A stretch of 64,000 bases of DNA from an uncultured Pelagibacteraceae bacterium. GTDB lineage: Bacteria > Pseudomonadota > Alphaproteobacteria > Pelagibacterales > Pelagibacteraceae. Positions 30,122 through 42,299 of this stretch are shown here, piece by piece. The stretch is from positions 124,001 to 188,000 of the forward strand of contig CACJLJ010000002.1 in assembly GCA_902594235.1 (NCBI GenBank), given 5' to 3'. Below the pieces are notes generated by a model. That model was not told the origin of the DNA. It saw only the letters and a program-made list of their open reading frames with translations, and did no database searches. How positions within the stretch are numbered: the stretch's first letter is position 1; each line of letters opens with the position of its first letter. Made by a program: the position numbers and the translations under genes.

Positions 30122-30592
30122 TTACCATCTAAAATGTGCGAAAGCTTTATTTGACTCAGCCATTTTGTGCACATCCTCTCTTTTTTTAACTGCCGCTCCT
30201 TTTTTTTCATACGCATCATAAAGTTCATTAAAAATCTTATCTGACATATGTTTATCTTTTCTTTTTCTTGCAGACTCAACCAGCCATCTTATAGCTAGCG
30301 CTTGTGCTCTTTTACTTTTAACTTCAACAGGAACTTGGTAGGTGGCTCCTCCAACTCTTCTAGATCTTACTTCTACAGTTGGTTTAATATTGTTTATTGC
30401 CTCATTAAAAATATTTATTGGCTCATCTTTTGATTTTGTTTTAATTTTCTCGATTGCATCATAAACTATTTTAGCAGCAATACCCCTTTTACCATCATAC
30501 ATTATATTATTAATTAATTTTGGAATTATTGTTGATTTAAATTTTGGATCTGGAATAATATTTTTTTTTGGCTGAGTTTTTTTTCTAGACAT
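30122..30592 (-). CDS. rpsG: 30S ribosomal protein S7
   Basis: S7 nucleates assembly of the 30S head. The 156-residue protein has FINK-type spacing replaced by IPKLINNIMYDGKRGIAAKI, the signature VEVRSRRVGGATYQVPVEV and KREDVHKMAESNKAFAHFRW. It is separated from rpsL by three bases. Confidence 0.98.
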   Translation of the reverse strand: MSRKKTQPKKNIIPDPKFKSTIIPKLINNIMYDGKRGIAAKIVYDAIEKIKTKSKDEPINIFNEAINNIKPTVEVRSRRVGGATYQVPVEVKSKRAQALAIRWLVESARKRKDKHMSDKIFNELYDAYEKKGAAVKKREDVHKMAESNKAFAHFRW

Positions 30593-30595
30593 AAC

Positions 30596-30967
30596 TTATT
30601 TACCTTTTTTTGTACCGTATAGTGATCTTCTTTGTTTTCTATTAGCAACACCTTGGGTATCTAAGTTTCCTCTAAGAATATGATATCTTACACCTGGTAA
30701 ATCTTTTACTCTTCCACCCCTAATCAATACTACCGAGTGTTCTTGTAAATTATGTCCTTCACCAGGAATGTATGCAGTAACCTCAAAACCATTAGATAAT
30801 CTTACTCTTGCAACTTTTCTTAACGCTGAATTTGGTTTTTTTGGTGTAGTCGTATAAACCTTAACACAAACACCTCTTTTAAGAGGTTGTTTTTGTAGAG
30901 CAGGAACTTTGTTCCTTGTAACTTGCTTTACACGTTTCTTTTTCAATAATTGGTTTATAGTCGGCAT
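30596..30967 (-). CDS. rpsL: 30S ribosomal protein S12
   Basis: S12 monitors codon-anticodon pairing in the decoding centre. The 123-residue protein has [12 protein letters not shown], the [18 protein letters not shown] motif and [20 protein letters not shown]. It is the first gene of the str operon. A good promoter lies about 100 bases upstream in the 164-base gap after rpoC. Confidence 0.98.
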   Translation of the reverse strand: MPTINQLLKKKRVKQVTRNKVPALQKQPLKRGVCVKVYTTTPKKPNSALRKVARVRLSNGFEVTAYIPGEGHNLQEHSVVLIRGGRVKDLPGVRYHILRGNLDTQGVANRKQRRSLYGTKKGK

Positions 30968-31074
30968 AATTTAAACTTTAATTTTAGTTAGTTTTTGAGA
31001 GAAATAACTGACAGGTTATTTATGGCAGCGTTTAGTGTTAAGATGAGCACTACATTCCAACCAAAAACATCGCC

Positions 31075-31102
31075 AAAATACTTATTAATCTGATTTTGTC
31101 AA
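31075..31102 (-). promoter_or_regulatory. Sigma70-like promoter of the str operon (rpsL onward)
   Basis: In the 164-base gap between rpoC and rpsL, the minus strand carries a perfect TTGACA, a 16-base spacer and TATTTT (four of six). The predicted start is about 100 bases before the rpsL ATG, leaving an untranslated leader that could hold regulation. I found no convincing hairpin in it, and no terminator after rpoC. The rest of the gap holds nothing else I can name. Confidence 0.55.
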
Positions 31103-31131
31103 ACTAAAACGACAAAGAATATAGTCTATTT

Positions 31132-34100
31132 TTATTGATTTACTTGAGTTTCTGATGACTCAATTTTTTCTTGTTCTGATAAAAATTTGTTATCATCCTC
31201 TAATGCTTTTTTATTCCATTTATTCTTAATATTTCCTGTACCAGCTGGCACTAACCTACCTACAATAACATTTTCCTTTAAGCCCCGTAATGGGTCAATT
31301 TTTCCTTTAATTGCTGCATCAGTTAGAACTCTAGTTGTTTCTTGGAATGAGGCAGCCGAAATAAATGACTCGGTTTGCAATGAAGCTTTTGTAATACCCA
31401 TCAAAACTCTCTCTCCTGTTGCGGGTTTTTTACTTTCAGATTTTAGTTTTTCATTCATATTTTCAAATTTAATTCTATCAACTATTTCACCAGGCAAGTA
31501 AGTTGAATCACCAGAGTTTTTTACTTCAACCTTTTTTAACATCTGTCTTAAAATGGTCTCAATATGTTTGTCATTTATGATTACTCCTTGTAATCTATAA
31601 ACTTCTTGCACTTGATTTACAAAATATTCAGTTAGATCTTTTATACCCATAATTCTTAAAATATCGTGTGGTAAAGGCTGACCATCTAATAAATATTCAC
31701 CTTTTTTTATTTTTTCTCCTTGGTTAAAATTGATGTGTTTTCCTTTTGGAATTAGGTAATTCGATGGCTCTGTTCCATCCTCAGGTACAATTGAAACTCT
31801 TTGTTTACCTCTAACTTCTTTACCAAATATAACTTGACCATCATTTTCGGCAATTATTGCGCTATCTTTCGCTTTTCTTGCTTCAAAGAGTTCAGCAACT
31901 CTTGGTAAACCTCCTGTTATATCTTTTGTTTTAGTGGTCTCTTTGGGAAGTCTAGCGATAACATCACCAGCAGAAACTTTTTGGCCATCTTTAACTGATA
32001 AAATTGAGTCAGGTACTAAGTAATATCTAGCTTCGTTATCATCTGCTTTTTTAATTACATTCCCTTTTTCATCTCTAAGTGTAATTCTTGGTTTAAGGTC
32101 AGTGCTTTTTGATTGTGCTCTCCAATCAACAACTGATTTTGATGAAATACCTGTTGCATCATCTGTAGTCTCTTGAATTGAAACACCATCAATTAAATCC
32201 ACATAACTTGCAATACCACTTTTTTCAGCAATTACGGGAGTAGTATATGGATCCCATTCACAAATTTTAGTATTAGATTTTATTTTATCACCGTTTTTGA
32301 AAAATAATTTTGATCCATATGCAACTTTATATATTGCAACTTGTACTCCATTACCATCTTCAATTGATAATTGAGTATTTCTTCCCATTACAATTAAGTT
32401 TTTCTTTGAGTCCTCTAAAATATTAGAATTAATAATTTTTAATGTTCCATCATTTTTAGTCACTATTTGTGAATCTTGTTTAACAGATGCTGTACCACCA
32501 ACATGAAATGTTCTCATTGTTAATTGTGTACCTGGTTCACCAATTGATTGGGCTGAAATCATTCCAATGGCTTCACCGACATGAACCATCTTACCTCTAG
32601 ATAAATCTCTTCCATAGCACGTAGCACAAACGCCGTCTTTGGAGCTACATGTCATTACAGAAAATACTTTTAAAGATTTTATACCTGCGGCATCAATTTT
32701 ATCACATGCAGCTTCATCTATCATTGAAGATTTATTAATGATTACTTCGCCAGTTATAGGATTTTTTACATCAGCAGCTGTAACTCTTCCTAGTGCTCTT
32801 TCCGATAAACTTACTACAACATTTCCACCCTCTAAAATTTCTGATAATTCTATAAATCCAGGTTTTTCACAATTTACCTTAGTTACAGTTAGATCTTGTG
32901 CTACATCACAAAGTCTTCTAGTTAAATATCCAGAGCTTGCTGTCTTTAAGGCTGTATCTGCAAGACCTTTTCTAGCTCCATGAGTAGAATTAAAATACTC
33001 TAATGCAGTAAGACCTTCTTTGAAATTAGATGTAATTGGACTTTCAATAATTTCTCCTGATGGTTTAGCAATAAGACCTCTCATTCCTGCTAATTGTTTC
33101 ATCTGAGCTGCTGAGCCTCTTGCTCCACTATCAGCCATCATAAATACTGAATTTATTTTTAATCCCTCAGTTGTTTTCTCAGTAGCTGAAATTCCTTTCA
33201 TCATCTCGCCCGCAACACGATCTGTACATTTTGACCAAGCATCTACTACTTTATTATATTTTTCACCTCTAGTAATTAATCCCTCCGCATATTGAGTTTC
33301 ATAATCTGCAATTAACTTTTTCGTATCATCAATTAATTGAGTTTTACTCTGAGGTATAACTAAATCGTCTTTACCAAATGAAATACCAGCTTTAAAAGCA
33401 TGCTTAAAACCAAGATCTTTTAATTTATCACAGAAAATAACTGTAGTTTTTTGACCACAAAATCTAAATACAATGTCAATTACTTCTGAGACTACTTTTT
33501 TAGGTAATAACCTATCTACTAAAGAAAAGTTTATATCTTTATTTTTTGGCAAAAGATTTGCTAACAAAAACCTCCCAGCTGTAGATGTATATTTTTCAAA
33601 TTTTTTATTTCCTTTTTCATCTACTGTTTCAAATCTTGAAATAATGGTGCTGTGAACTTTTATTTGTCCTGAGGATAAAGCAAATTCAATTTGATCTGCG
33701 TCAGTAAAGTAGCCTGCGGATTTATCTGTTAGCGGTTCTTGTGATAGATAGTAAATTCCTAAAATCATATCTTGGCTAGGAACAATTATTGGTTTTCCGT
33801 TTGATGGAGATAGAATGTTATTAGTTGATAGCATCAATATCCTTGCCTCTAATTGAGCCTCTAAACTCAAAGGTACATGGACTGCCATCTGATCACCGTC
33901 AAAATCTGCATTAAATGCTGCACAAGTAAGTGGGTGTAATTCAATAGCATCTCCTTCAATTAATTTAGGTTCAAAAGCTTGAACACCCAATCTATGTAAT
34001 GTTGGAGCTCTGTTTAATAATACCGGGTGTTCTCTTACAATTAATTCAAGTGCATCCCAAACTGCGTTTGTCTCTTTCTCAACTAATTTTTTTGCTTGTT

Positions 34101-35295
34101 TGATTGTTGAGGCTAAACCAAGTTTATTTAATCTTGCATATAAGAAAGGCTTAAATAATTCTAATGCCATCTTTTTTGGTAGTCCGCACTCATGTAATTT
34201 TAAGTCAGGTCCTACAACAATCACAGATCTCCCTGAATAGTCGACTCTTTTTCCTAATAAATTCTGTCTAAATCTACCTTGTTTACCTTTCAGCATCTCT
34301 GCAAGAGATTTAAGAGGTCTCTTACCTGTTCCTGTAATTACTCTTCCACGTCTACCATTATCAAATAATGCATCAACAGACTCTTGAAGCATTCTTTTTT
34401 CATTTCTTACAATAATGTCTGGAGCTTTTAGATCCATTAGTCTTTTTAATCTATTGTTTCTGTTTATTACTCTTCTATAAAGATCGTTCAAATCAGAAGT
34501 GGCAAATCTTCCACCATCTAGAGGAACCAAGGGTCTTAACTCAGGCGGTATCACAGGTACCACTGTTAAGATCATCCACTCGGGTTTCTGACCAGTTTCT
34601 ATAAAAGATTCTATTAACTTTAATCTTTTAATCGCTCTCTCTTCATTAACTTTTGATTTAGTCTCTTTAATATAATCAACTAATAATTTTCTTTCGTTTT
34701 CTAAATTAAGATTCTTTAACATTTCAAGAACAGCTTCAGCACCGATCCCAGCTGTGAAAGCTTCTTCTCCAAATTCATCTTGATACTTAGCTAATTCTTC
34801 TTCATTCAAAAGTTGATTTTTACTCAAACCTGTTAAACCAGGTTCAATGACTATAAAATTTTCAAAATATAAAACTCTCTCAATTTCTTTTAATTTCATA
34901 TCAACAGCTAATGCAATTCTACTAGGCAGAGATTTTAAAAACCAAATATGTGCAACTGGGGTTGCTAAATTAATATGTCCCATTCTTTCTCTACGAACAT
35001 TCGACTTAGTGACTTCAACTCCACATTTTTCACATATTATGCCTCGAAATTTCATTCTTTTATATTTACCACATAAACATTCATAATCTTTTATAGGGCC
35101 AAATATTCTTGCGCAAAATAACCCATCTTTTTCAGGTCTGAAAGTTCTGTAATTTATTGTTTCGGGTTTCTTAATTTCTCCATAAGTCCAAGATTTAATT
35201 TTCTCAGGACTTGCTAAAGAAATTTTAATACTGTTAAAATTTTGAGCTTCAGATATTTCCGAGTTTTTAAATAGGTCTGTAAGTTCTTTTTTCAT
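31132..35295 (-). CDS. rpoC: DNA-directed RNA polymerase beta' subunit
   Basis: The 1387-residue largest polymerase subunit carries the N-terminal zinc site ([20 protein letters not shown]), the active-site [16 protein letters not shown] with three Mg-binding aspartates, and the second zinc cluster ([16 protein letters not shown]). The trigger-loop region near [12 protein letters not shown] is complete. It starts four bases after the rpoB stop and ends the rpoBC operon. Confidence 0.99.
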   Translation of the reverse strand: MKKELTDLFKNSEISEAQNFNSIKISLASPEKIKSWTYGEIKKPETINYRTFRPEKDGLFCARIFGPIKDYECLCGKYKRMKFRGIICEKCGVEVTKSNVRRERMGHINLATPVAHIWFLKSLPSRIALAVDMKLKEIERVLYFENFIVIEPGLTGLSKNQLLNEEELAKYQDEFGEEAFTAGIGAEAVLEMLKNLNLENERKLLVDYIKETKSKVNEERAIKRLKLIESFIETGQKPEWMILTVVPVIPPELRPLVPLDGGRFATSDLNDLYRRVINRNNRLKRLMDLKAPDIIVRNEKRMLQESVDALFDNGRRGRVITGTGKRPLKSLAEMLKGKQGRFRQNLLGKRVDYSGRSVIVVGPDLKLHECGLPKKMALELFKPFLYARLNKLGLASTIKQAKKLVEKETNAVWDALELIVREHPVLLNRAPTLHRLGVQAFEPKLIEGDAIELHPLTCAAFNADFDGDQMAVHVPLSLEAQLEARILMLSTNNILSPSNGKPIIVPSQDMILGIYYLSQEPLTDKSAGYFTDADQIEFALSSGQIKVHSTIISRFETVDEKGNKKFEKYTSTAGRFLLANLLPKNKDINFSLVDRLLPKKVVSEVIDIVFRFCGQKTTVIFCDKLKDLGFKHAFKAGISFGKDDLVIPQSKTQLIDDTKKLIADYETQYAEGLITRGEKYNKVVDAWSKCTDRVAGEMMKGISATEKTTEGLKINSVFMMADSGARGSAAQMKQLAGMRGLIAKPSGEIIESPITSNFKEGLTALEYFNSTHGARKGLADTALKTASSGYLTRRLCDVAQDLTVTKVNCEKPGFIELSEILEGGNVVVSLSERALGRVTAADVKNPITGEVIINKSSMIDEAACDKIDAAGIKSLKVFSVMTCSSKDGVCATCYGRDLSRGKMVHVGEAIGMISAQSIGEPGTQLTMRTFHVGGTASVKQDSQIVTKNDGTLKIINSNILEDSKKNLIVMGRNTQLSIEDGNGVQVAIYKVAYGSKLFFKNGDKIKSNTKICEWDPYTTPVIAEKSGIASYVDLIDGVSIQETTDDATGISSKSVVDWRAQSKSTDLKPRITLRDEKGNVIKKADDNEARYYLVPDSILSVKDGQKVSAGDVIARLPKETTKTKDITGGLPRVAELFEARKAKDSAIIAENDGQVIFGKEVRGKQRVSIVPEDGTEPSNYLIPKGKHINFNQGEKIKKGEYLLDGQPLPHDILRIMGIKDLTEYFVNQVQEVYRLQGVIINDKHIETILRQMLKKVEVKNSGDSTYLPGEIVDRIKFENMNEKLKSESKKPATGERVLMGITKASLQTESFISAASFQETTRVLTDAAIKGKIDPLRGLKENVIVGRLVPAGTGNIKNKWNKKALEDDNKFLSEQEKIESSETQVNQ

Positions 35296-35299
35296 ATTC

Positions 35300-38200
35300 T
35301 TAATTTAGCTCCACATTTAAAGCTAATGATTTTATCTCTTTAACTAAAACGTTAAATGACTCTGGAATACCAGATTCAAAATTTTCCTCTCCTTTAACAA
35401 TTGTCTCATATACTTTAACCCTACCAGCGACATCATCAGACTTAACAGTAAGAATTTCTTGTAAAGTGTAAGATGCACCATAGGCCTCTAGAGCCCAAAC
35501 TTCCATTTCACCAAATCTTTGGCCACCTAATTGCGCTTTACCACCTAAAGGTTGTTGAGTAACTAAACTATATGGACCAGTTGATCTTGCATGTATTTTA
35601 TCTTCCACTAAATGATGAAGTTTTAGCATGTAAATTATTCCAACAGTCACTGGTCTATCAAATTTTTCACCTGTTCTGCCATCCCATAAATATGTTTGCC
35701 CTGAGTCAGGTAGTTTTGCTAGCTCCAACATTTCAGTAACATTTTTTTCTTTTGCTCCATCAAAAACTGGAGTTGAAATTGCTATTCCATTTTGTAAATT
35801 TTCACAAAGATCTTTAAATTCAGATTTGTTTAATTTATCGACTTTTTCTTGAAAAATTTCTTTACCATAAACTGATTTTAAAAAATTTGAAATCTTTTCA
35901 GTTTTTTCAATTCTTTTATTATTTTCATTTATCAAATTTTTAACTTGTTCCCCAAATTCCTTACAAGCCCAGCCTAGATGAGTTTCAAGTATTTGGCCAA
36001 CATTCATTCTACTCGGAACTCCAAGTGGATTTAGTACAATATCTACTGGACTACCATCTTCTCTATATGGCATGTCCTCAACAGGAACAATTTTACTCAC
36101 CACTCCTTTGTTACCATGTCTCCCTGACATCTTATCGCCTGGTCTTAATCTTCTTTTAATTGCCACAAAAACCTTTACCATCTTCATTACGCTTGGCAGT
36201 AAGTCATCTCCACTTCTAATCTTTAAAACTTTATCTTCAAATCTTTCAACTATATCTTGTTTAGCTTTATCAAATTGCTCTTTGAGTTTAGCAATTGCAT
36301 CTTCAATCTTAGGATTCCCAAAATTAATTTTGAATAAATCATTTATACTTAATTTATCTATTGTTTCAAAATCTAATTTGGAACCAGCCTCTATATCTTT
36401 AACTTTTTTTTGAAGTGAAAATCCAGATAAAATTTGGGCTGCTCTCTGTTTAATACTTCTTTCTAAAATTTCCTCCTCAACTATTTTATCTTGTTGAACT
36501 TGCTCAATTTCTGCTCTTTCAATTGTTATAGATCTTTCATCTTTTTCTATTCCGTGACGATTAAAAACTCTAACATCTACAACAGTTCCACTGCTTCCTC
36601 TTGACATTCGTAAAGAGGTGTCTGTCACATCAATAGCCTTTTCACCAAAAATTGATCTTAATAATTTTTCCTCTGGTCCAGATGCAGAGTCTCCTTTTGG
36701 AGTAACTTTTCCTACTAAAATGTCTCCTGCATTTACTTCTGCTCCAATATAAACTATCCCTGACTCGTCTAAATTTTTTAATGCTTCTTCACTTACATTT
36801 GGAATATCTCTTGTAATTTCTTCCTCTCCTAATTTAGTATCTCTAGCCATTATTTCATATTCCACAATATGAACTGATGTAAAAACATCGTCTGTTACAC
36901 ATCGTTCAGATACAAGTATAGAGTCCTCAAAATTATAGCCTTGCCACGGCATGAACGCGACTGTCACATTTTTACCTAAAGCCAATTCTCCAAGTTTAGT
37001 AGATGGTCCATCAGCTATTATATCACCTGTTTTTACTTTATCTCCAACTCTTACTAATGGTCTTTGGTTAATACATGTATTTTGATTAGACCTTTTAAAT
37101 TTTTGTAAGTTGTAAATATCAACACCGGATTTTGTAAAATCTGTTTCTTCTGTAACTTTAATTACAATTCTTTTACCATCAATTTTATCAACTATTCCAT
37201 CCCTTTTAGCAACAATTGTAACACCAGAGTCTAGAGCAACATCACTTTCGATACCAGTTCCCACTAAAGGAGACTCGGGCTTAAGTAATGGTACAGCCTG
37301 CCTCATCATATTTGAACCCATTAGAGCTCTATTAGCATCATCATTTTCTAAAAAAGGAATTAAAGATGCAGCTACGGATACAAGTTGTTTTGGAGATACA
37401 TCTATATAGTCAATAGTTTCTGGTTTCGCCAATAAGAAATTCAAATTTTCTCTACATGAAACGAGTTCTTCCAATATTTTCCCATTTTTATCTATTTTAG
37501 TATTAGCTTGAGCAATAGTAAATTTAGTCTCTTCCATTGCCGAAAGATATTCCACTTTGTCTTGAACAACACCATCTTTTACTCTTTTATAAGGGCTCTC
37601 TATAAATCCATATTTATTAATTTTTGCGTAAGTAGACAAACTATTAATTAAACCAATATTTGGACCTTCAGGAGTTTCGATAGGACAAATTCTGCCATAA
37701 TGAGTTGGATGAACATCACGAACTTCAAATCCAGCTCTTTCTCTTGTCAAACCTCCAGGTCCTAAAGCTGAAACTCTTCTTTTGTGAGTAATTTCAGATA
37801 ACGGATTTGTTTGATCCATAAATTGAGATAATTGTGAACTTGCAAAAAAATCTTTTAGAGAAACAGTTAATGGTTTTGCGTTTATTAAATCTTGTGGCAT
37901 TGCAGACTCTACATCTAATGTTGTCATTTTTTCCTTGATTGCTCTTTCCATTCTATAAACGCCAATTCTAGCTTGATTTTCAACTAGCTCTCCAACTGAT
38001 CTTACTCTTCTATTACCTAAATGATCAATATCATCAACATCATCTTTACCATCTCTTAAATCTAACATTTTACGAATTATTGCAATGATGTCATCATTTC
38101 TTAAAATTGTAATTTTATCCGAACATTCAAGACTCAATCTTGAATTCATTTTAACTCTACCAACATCAGATAAATCATATCTATCAGAACTAAAAAAAAG

Positions 38201-39388
38201 ATTATTGAATATTTGAGTCGCAATCTCGATTGTAGGTGGTTCACCTGGTCTTAACATTTTATAAATTTCGGTTATTGCCTCATCCTTAGAATTATTTTTA
38301 TCATTTAAGACTGTTGTTAATAAATAAGGACCTTTATTTATTGAGTTTGTAATAGATATTTCTAATGAAGTAATATTAGAATCTATAATTTTTTGAATAA
38401 TAGTATCATTTAATTCTGTACCAATTTTTAAAGTACCATCTTCATCATCATTTAGCTTAACATCTTTATATAAAAATTTTCCATACAAAGAGTCTTTGGA
38501 AACTAATATGTCTTTTAAACCATCATTTGATAACTTTTTAGCATTCAAATAATTAATCTTTTCACCAAGTTTTATTACAACTTTTTCAGTTTTTGCATCA
38601 ACTACTTCCTCGGAAAAGTTTTTTGTTTTATAATTTTCAGGATTAAACTTTGTTTTCCACTTTTGAGTTTTAGAGTCGAAATTGTAAATTTCACTTTCAT
38701 AAAACTCTTTTACTATTTCTGGTTTAGAAAAGCCCAAGGCTAGTAATAAAGTTGAAGCCAAAATTTTTTTCTTTCTATCAATTTTAAAATATAATAGGTC
38801 CTTAACATCATATTCAAAATCCAACCAAGAACCTCTGTTGGGAATTACTCTGCAATTAAATAACAATTTTCCACTTGCATGTGTTTTACCTTTATCATGA
38901 TCAAAAAAAACACCAGGACTTCTATGCATTTGATTAACGACTACTCTTTGAACTCCATTTGTAATGAAAGTTCCACTATTAGTCATCATAGGGACTTCTC
39001 CCATATAAACCTCTTGTTCTTTAGCGGAAAGAATATCTTTTGTGTTATTCTCCTGGTTTATTTCATAAACTACTAATCTCAAAGTACATTTGAGTGCTGA
39101 TGAATAAGTTAAACCTCTAGCAATACATTCTTCGACATCAAATTTTGGTTTTTCTAATCTGTAAGAAACGTATTCTAAAGTCGCTTTGTCATTTAAGTCT
39201 TCAATTGGGAAAATACTTTTAAAAACTCTATCAAAGCCTTTAGCAAACTCTCCAGCATCAGGATTAAAATGTGTTAATTCATTATAGGAGTTTTTTTGTA
39301 CTTCAATAAGATTTGGTATAGATAAACTTTCCTTAAGTTTACCAAAACTTTTTCTAATATTTTTCTTTTCAGTAAAAGATATTTGCAT
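35300..39388 (-). CDS. rpoB: DNA-directed RNA polymerase beta subunit
   Basis: The 1362-residue beta subunit has the rifampicin-pocket region [51 protein letters not shown] and the C-terminal [18 protein letters not shown]. Length is normal for alphaproteobacteria. It follows rplL after a 57-base gap with a weak inverted repeat. No internal promoter is evident, so it is probably read with the rplKAJL genes. Confidence 0.99.
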   Translation of the reverse strand: MQISFTEKKNIRKSFGKLKESLSIPNLIEVQKNSYNELTHFNPDAGEFAKGFDRVFKSIFPIEDLNDKATLEYVSYRLEKPKFDVEECIARGLTYSSALKCTLRLVVYEINQENNTKDILSAKEQEVYMGEVPMMTNSGTFITNGVQRVVVNQMHRSPGVFFDHDKGKTHASGKLLFNCRVIPNRGSWLDFEYDVKDLLYFKIDRKKKILASTLLLALGFSKPEIVKEFYESEIYNFDSKTQKWKTKFNPENYKTKNFSEEVVDAKTEKVVIKLGEKINYLNAKKLSNDGLKDILVSKDSLYGKFLYKDVKLNDDEDGTLKIGTELNDTIIQKIIDSNITSLEISITNSINKGPYLLTTVLNDKNNSKDEAITEIYKMLRPGEPPTIEIATQIFNNLFFSSDRYDLSDVGRVKMNSRLSLECSDKITILRNDDIIAIIRKMLDLRDGKDDVDDIDHLGNRRVRSVGELVENQARIGVYRMERAIKEKMTTLDVESAMPQDLINAKPLTVSLKDFFASSQLSQFMDQTNPLSEITHKRRVSALGPGGLTRERAGFEVRDVHPTHYGRICPIETPEGPNIGLINSLSTYAKINKYGFIESPYKRVKDGVVQDKVEYLSAMEETKFTIAQANTKIDKNGKILEELVSCRENLNFLLAKPETIDYIDVSPKQLVSVAASLIPFLENDDANRALMGSNMMRQAVPLLKPESPLVGTGIESDVALDSGVTIVAKRDGIVDKIDGKRIVIKVTEETDFTKSGVDIYNLQKFKRSNQNTCINQRPLVRVGDKVKTGDIIADGPSTKLGELALGKNVTVAFMPWQGYNFEDSILVSERCVTDDVFTSVHIVEYEIMARDTKLGEEEITRDIPNVSEEALKNLDESGIVYIGAEVNAGDILVGKVTPKGDSASGPEEKLLRSIFGEKAIDVTDTSLRMSRGSSGTVVDVRVFNRHGIEKDERSITIERAEIEQVQQDKIVEEEILERSIKQRAAQILSGFSLQKKVKDIEAGSKLDFETIDKLSINDLFKINFGNPKIEDAIAKLKEQFDKAKQDIVERFEDKVLKIRSGDDLLPSVMKMVKVFVAIKRRLRPGDKMSGRHGNKGVVSKIVPVEDMPYREDGSPVDIVLNPLGVPSRMNVGQILETHLGWACKEFGEQVKNLINENNKRIEKTEKISNFLKSVYGKEIFQEKVDKLNKSEFKDLCENLQNGIAISTPVFDGAKEKNVTEMLELAKLPDSGQTYLWDGRTGEKFDRPVTVGIIYMLKLHHLVEDKIHARSTGPYSLVTQQPLGGKAQLGGQRFGEMEVWALEAYGASYTLQEILTVKSDDVAGRVKVYETIVKGEENFESGIPESFNVLVKEIKSLALNVELN

Positions 39389-39398
39389 CTAACTATAA

Positions 39399-39424
39399 AT
39401 ACTGATTGATAAAATAACCAGTAT
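39399..39424 (-). other. Weak hairpin in the rplL-rpoB gap
   Basis: ATACTG and CAGTAT form a six-base inverted repeat with a 14-base loop in the 57-base gap before rpoB. A run of eight T on the transcribed minus strand lies before the hairpin rather than after it, so it does not look like a simple intrinsic terminator. In E. coli this gap holds an attenuator and an RNase III site; a similar role here is only a guess. Confidence 0.25.
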
Positions 39425-39445
39425 CTAAAAAAAATCCTTATTAAA

Positions 39446-39811
39446 TTATTTAAGTTCTACTTTTGCGCCTGCAGCTTCTAGTTTGGCTTTAATTTCCTCA
39501 GCTTCTTTTTTAGGTACACCGGCTTTCACTTCTTTAGGTGCTCCTTCAACTAAATCTTTTGCTTCTTTTAAACCAAGTGATGTTGCTGCTCTTACTTCTT
39601 TGATAACGTTAATTTTTTTATCACCAGCAGATACAAGCATGATTGAAAAATCATCTTTATCCTCTGCTGCTGCTGCACCTCCAGCTGCTGCTGGTGCTGC
39701 TGCTGCCATTGGGGTAACACCCCATTTTTCTTCTAATTGTTTTGAAAGCTCTGCAGCCTCCGCGACTGTCAAGCTTGATAAATCTTCTATAATTTTGTTC
39801 AGGTCAGGCAT
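39446..39811 (-). CDS. rplL: 50S ribosomal protein L7/L12
   Basis: L7/L12 forms the flexible stalk that recruits translation GTPases. The 121-residue protein has the N-terminal dimerisation helix ([19 protein letters not shown]), an alanine-rich hinge ([15 protein letters not shown]) and the C-terminal domain [20 protein letters not shown]. It follows rplJ with five bases between. Confidence 0.98.
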   Translation of the reverse strand: MPDLNKIIEDLSSLTVAEAAELSKQLEEKWGVTPMAAAAPAAAGGAAAAEDKDDFSIMLVSAGDKKINVIKEVRAATSLGLKEAKDLVEGAPKEVKAGVPKKEAEEIKAKLEAAGAKVELK

Positions 39812-39816
39812 ATGTT

Positions 39817-40338
39817 TTACTCTTTGGGTTGTGTTTCAGAATTTTCTGCCGGTAAATTACTCATTTTTTCCGATCGTGCAAGTAAAATACTGACTAATTT
39901 TGATGCAGAAGCGTTCAAAATTCCCACTATTTTAGCTCTCGCTTCATCTAAAGTAGGTAAATTAGCTACATTCATGACTCCTGCTTGGTCTAAAACCTCG
40001 TCATTCATCATTCCACCAATTAATTTAAGATTCGCATTATCTTTAGCAAACTTAGAAAGAATTCTAGCTGACATAATTGCATCTTCTCCAAAAGCAACTG
40101 CTGTAGGTCCTGTAAACAAATTTGACAAATCTTTACATTTTGTTTTTTCTAGTGCTAATTTTGTAATTCTATTTTTTGTGATCTTGAAAATTATACCGTG
40201 TTCTCTCATTTTAGATCTTAAATCATCAAGTTGTGTCATTGTTAAACCCTGATAATGAGTTACCATTATAGCTTTACTATTTTCAAACTGACTAGTCATT
40301 TCAGCTATATAATTTTTTTTTTGATCTTTATTCATCAT
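39817..40338 (-). CDS. rplJ: 50S ribosomal protein L10
   Basis: L10 is the base of the stalk that carries L7/L12 dimers. The 173-residue protein has [33 protein letters not shown] and [12 protein letters not shown]. It starts only five bases after rplA, so there is no room for the long L10-binding leader used for autoregulation in E. coli. Confidence 0.97.
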   Translation of the reverse strand: MMNKDQKKNYIAEMTSQFENSKAIMVTHYQGLTMTQLDDLRSKMREHGIIFKITKNRITKLALEKTKCKDLSNLFTGPTAVAFGEDAIMSARILSKFAKDNANLKLIGGMMNDEVLDQAGVMNVANLPTLDEARAKIVGILNASASKLVSILLARSEKMSNLPAENSETQPKE

Positions 40339-40343
40339 AATGA

Positions 40344-41033
40344 TTATATATTTTTCCCTAATTTAATTTTATAAGAAACTCCCATCGTTGATGTAACAAA
40401 AGCTGATTTAATAAGATCTCCTTTAACTGTGTTATTAGACTTTTCTTTTTCTAAGGTATCTATTATTGCATTAAAATTTTTTAGCAATTTTTCATCACTG
40501 AAAGATTTTTTTCCTATACTTACACCAATATTTCCATCTTTATCATTTCTAATTTCTGCTTGTCCAGATTTTGCATCTGTTATAGCTGTTTTTAAATTTT
40601 CGGTAACTGTACCTAATTTTGGATTGGGCATTAAGCCTTTTGGACCTAAAACTTTTCCAAGCTTAGATAATTTAATCATCATTGTGGGAGTACAAATCAA
40701 TTTTTCAAAATCCATTTTTCCATTTTTTATATCTTCAATAAATTCATCACCTCCAACCATATCAGCTCCAGCACTTTTAGCCTCTGTAGTTTTTGACTCC
40801 TCACAAACAACTGCAACTTTAACTTTTTTCCCTGTCCCGCCTGGAAGATTCACAACAGTTCTTATATTAATCTCACTTTTTTTTTGTTTATTGTTAATTT
40901 GAAAACTCAAATCAACAGATTCATCAAATCTTGTCGTACAATTTTTTTTAATTACAGGTAATAATTTTTCAATCATTTCAGATTGTAATTCTGATGTTTT
41001 TTCTGGAAGCTTTTTAAATCTTTTTGAAATCAT
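40344..41033 (-). CDS. rplA: 50S ribosomal protein L1
   Basis: L1 forms the mobile E-site stalk. The 229-residue protein has VNLPGGTGKKVKVAVV, GADMVGGDEFIEDIK and the signature KLGKVLGPKGLMPNPKLGTV. In other bacteria L1 also represses its own rplK-rplA mRNA. It is two bases from rplK. Confidence 0.98.
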   Translation of the reverse strand: MISKRFKKLPEKTSELQSEMIEKLLPVIKKNCTTRFDESVDLSFQINNKQKKSEINIRTVVNLPGGTGKKVKVAVVCEESKTTEAKSAGADMVGGDEFIEDIKNGKMDFEKLICTPTMMIKLSKLGKVLGPKGLMPNPKLGTVTENLKTAITDAKSGQAEIRNDKDGNIGVSIGKKSFSDEKLLKNFNAIIDTLEKEKSNNTVKGDLIKSAFVTSTMGVSYKIKLGKNI

Positions 41034-41035
41034 AA

Positions 41036-41467
41036 CTAATCTTTTACCTCGATACCCATTGATCTTGCTGAACCTGAAATAATTTTTACTGCTTGTTCTA
41101 AATCTAAGGCATTTAAATCATTCATTTTTTGTTTTGCAATCTCTTCGGCTTGTTTTTTAGTTATTGAAGCAACAATATTTCTTCCTGGTTCTTGAGACCC
41201 ACTTTTTAATTTAGCAGCTTCTCTTATAAAAAATGATGCTGGAGGTGATTTAATTTTAAAATCAAATTTTTTGTCTTTATAAACGGTAATTTCCACTGGC
41301 ACAGGTTTACCCGCTAATGATTTTGTCTTATCGTTAAACGCTTTACAAAATTCCATTATGTTCACTCCTCGTTGTCCTAAAGCTGGGCCTACAGGTGGAG
41401 CAGGGTTTGCTTGACCGCCTTTGATCTGTAACTTTATAAAACCACTTATTTCTTTTTTAGCTGCCAT
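41036..41467 (-). CDS. rplK: 50S ribosomal protein L11
   Basis: L11 forms the GTPase-associated centre. The 143-residue protein has [35 protein letters not shown] and the C-terminal [12 protein letters not shown]. Its ATG overlaps the nusG stop by one base, the standard nusG-rplK junction. Confidence 0.98.
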   Translation of the reverse strand: MAAKKEISGFIKLQIKGGQANPAPPVGPALGQRGVNIMEFCKAFNDKTKSLAGKPVPVEITVYKDKKFDFKIKSPPASFFIREAAKLKSGSQEPGRNIVASITKKQAEEIAKQKMNDLNALDLEQAVKIISGSARSMGIEVKD

Positions 41468-41997
41468 TAACTTACTTTCTCAACTTGGTTATATTCTAAA
41501 TCAACTGGTGTTGGTCTTCCAAAAATTGAAACCGAAACTTTAAGTCTTGATTTTTCCTCATCAATACCCTCAACCAATCCGCTAAATGATGCAAATGGTC
41601 CATCGACTACCTGCACTTTTTCTCCAACACTATACTCTATACCAGATTTTGGTTGTGCAACACCATCTTTTATTTGTCCTAGTATTTTTTCAATTTCTTT
41701 ATCTGAAACTGGTACAGGCATCCCTTTTGTACCTAAAAAACCACTTACTCTTTTAATGTTTTTTATCATATGATAAATATTGTTGTCCATTTCACTTTTA
41801 ATTAACACGTATCCTGGAAAATATTTTTTTTTTCTTTGAATTCTTTTTCCTCTTTTAACCTCAGTTACATCATGTGTTGGTACTATAATTTCTTCAAATT
41901 TTTCAGAAATTTTTGCTTTATCAGCCTCTTCTTTAATTAATCCAGCAACTTTATTTTCAAAGCTAGAATGAGATTGAACAATATACCAGTTTTTCAT
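41467..41997 (-). CDS. nusG: Transcription antitermination factor NusG
   Basis: NusG binds RNA polymerase and couples it to the leading ribosome or to Rho. The 176-residue protein has the NGN domain ([29 protein letters not shown]) and a C-terminal KOW domain ([17 protein letters not shown]). It overlaps secE by one base. Confidence 0.98.
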   Translation of the reverse strand: MKNWYIVQSHSSFENKVAGLIKEEADKAKISEKFEEIIVPTHDVTEVKRGKRIQRKKKYFPGYVLIKSEMDNNIYHMIKNIKRVSGFLGTKGMPVPVSDKEIEKILGQIKDGVAQPKSGIEYSVGEKVQVVDGPFASFSGLVEGIDEEKSRLKVSVSIFGRPTPVDLEYNQVEKVS

Positions 41998-42188
41998 TAA
42001 ATACTCACTTTAAGTAGTAGTTCCAAAAAAAACTTTAAAACTTGATCTAATAGTAAAAAAAATAATGACATGACTACAGCCATTGCAAAAACCATTAAAG
42101 AACCCTGAAGTGTTTCTTTCCAAGTAGGCCATGTAACTTTAAAAGCTTCTTGTTTTACCTCTTGTATAAATTTAATAGGATTCTTCAT
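41997..42188 (-). CDS. secE: Protein translocase subunit SecE
   Basis: SecE clamps SecY in the inner membrane. This 63-residue protein is the short, single-helix type: an amphipathic start (FIQEVKQEAFKVTWPTWKET) and one transmembrane helix (LMVFAMAVVMSLFFLLLDQVL). It starts 26 bases after tRNA-Trp, so the tRNA and secE are likely co-transcribed from upstream of tuf. Confidence 0.96.
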   Translation of the reverse strand: MKNPIKFIQEVKQEAFKVTWPTWKETLQGSLMVFAMAVVMSLFFLLLDQVLKFFLELLLKVSI

Positions 42189-42214
42189 AATTTAATTTTT
42201 TATATTACTTTTAT

Positions 42215-42290
42215 TGGCAGGAGCGGAGGGACTCGAACCCTCAGCCTCCGGTTTTGGAGACCGGCGCTCTACCAATTGAGCTACACTCCT
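42215..42290 (-). tRNA. trnW: tRNA-Trp (CCA anticodon)
   Basis: The minus strand folds into a full cloverleaf: acceptor AGGAGTG pairs with CGCTCCT, the D arm is GCTCAATTGGTAGAGC, the anticodon loop is CTCCAAA with CCA, and the T arm contains GGTTCGAGTCC. Discriminator G and an encoded CCA complete the 76 nt. It sits between tuf and secE, a conserved arrangement. Confidence 0.97.
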
Positions 42291-42299
42291 ATAGAGAGC

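Noticed and set aside
39483-40902. Long + strand ORFs (136, 146 and 157 residues) opposite rplL, rplJ and rplA
   Set aside because: They are antisense shadows of clear ribosomal genes with no domain or own upstream signals.
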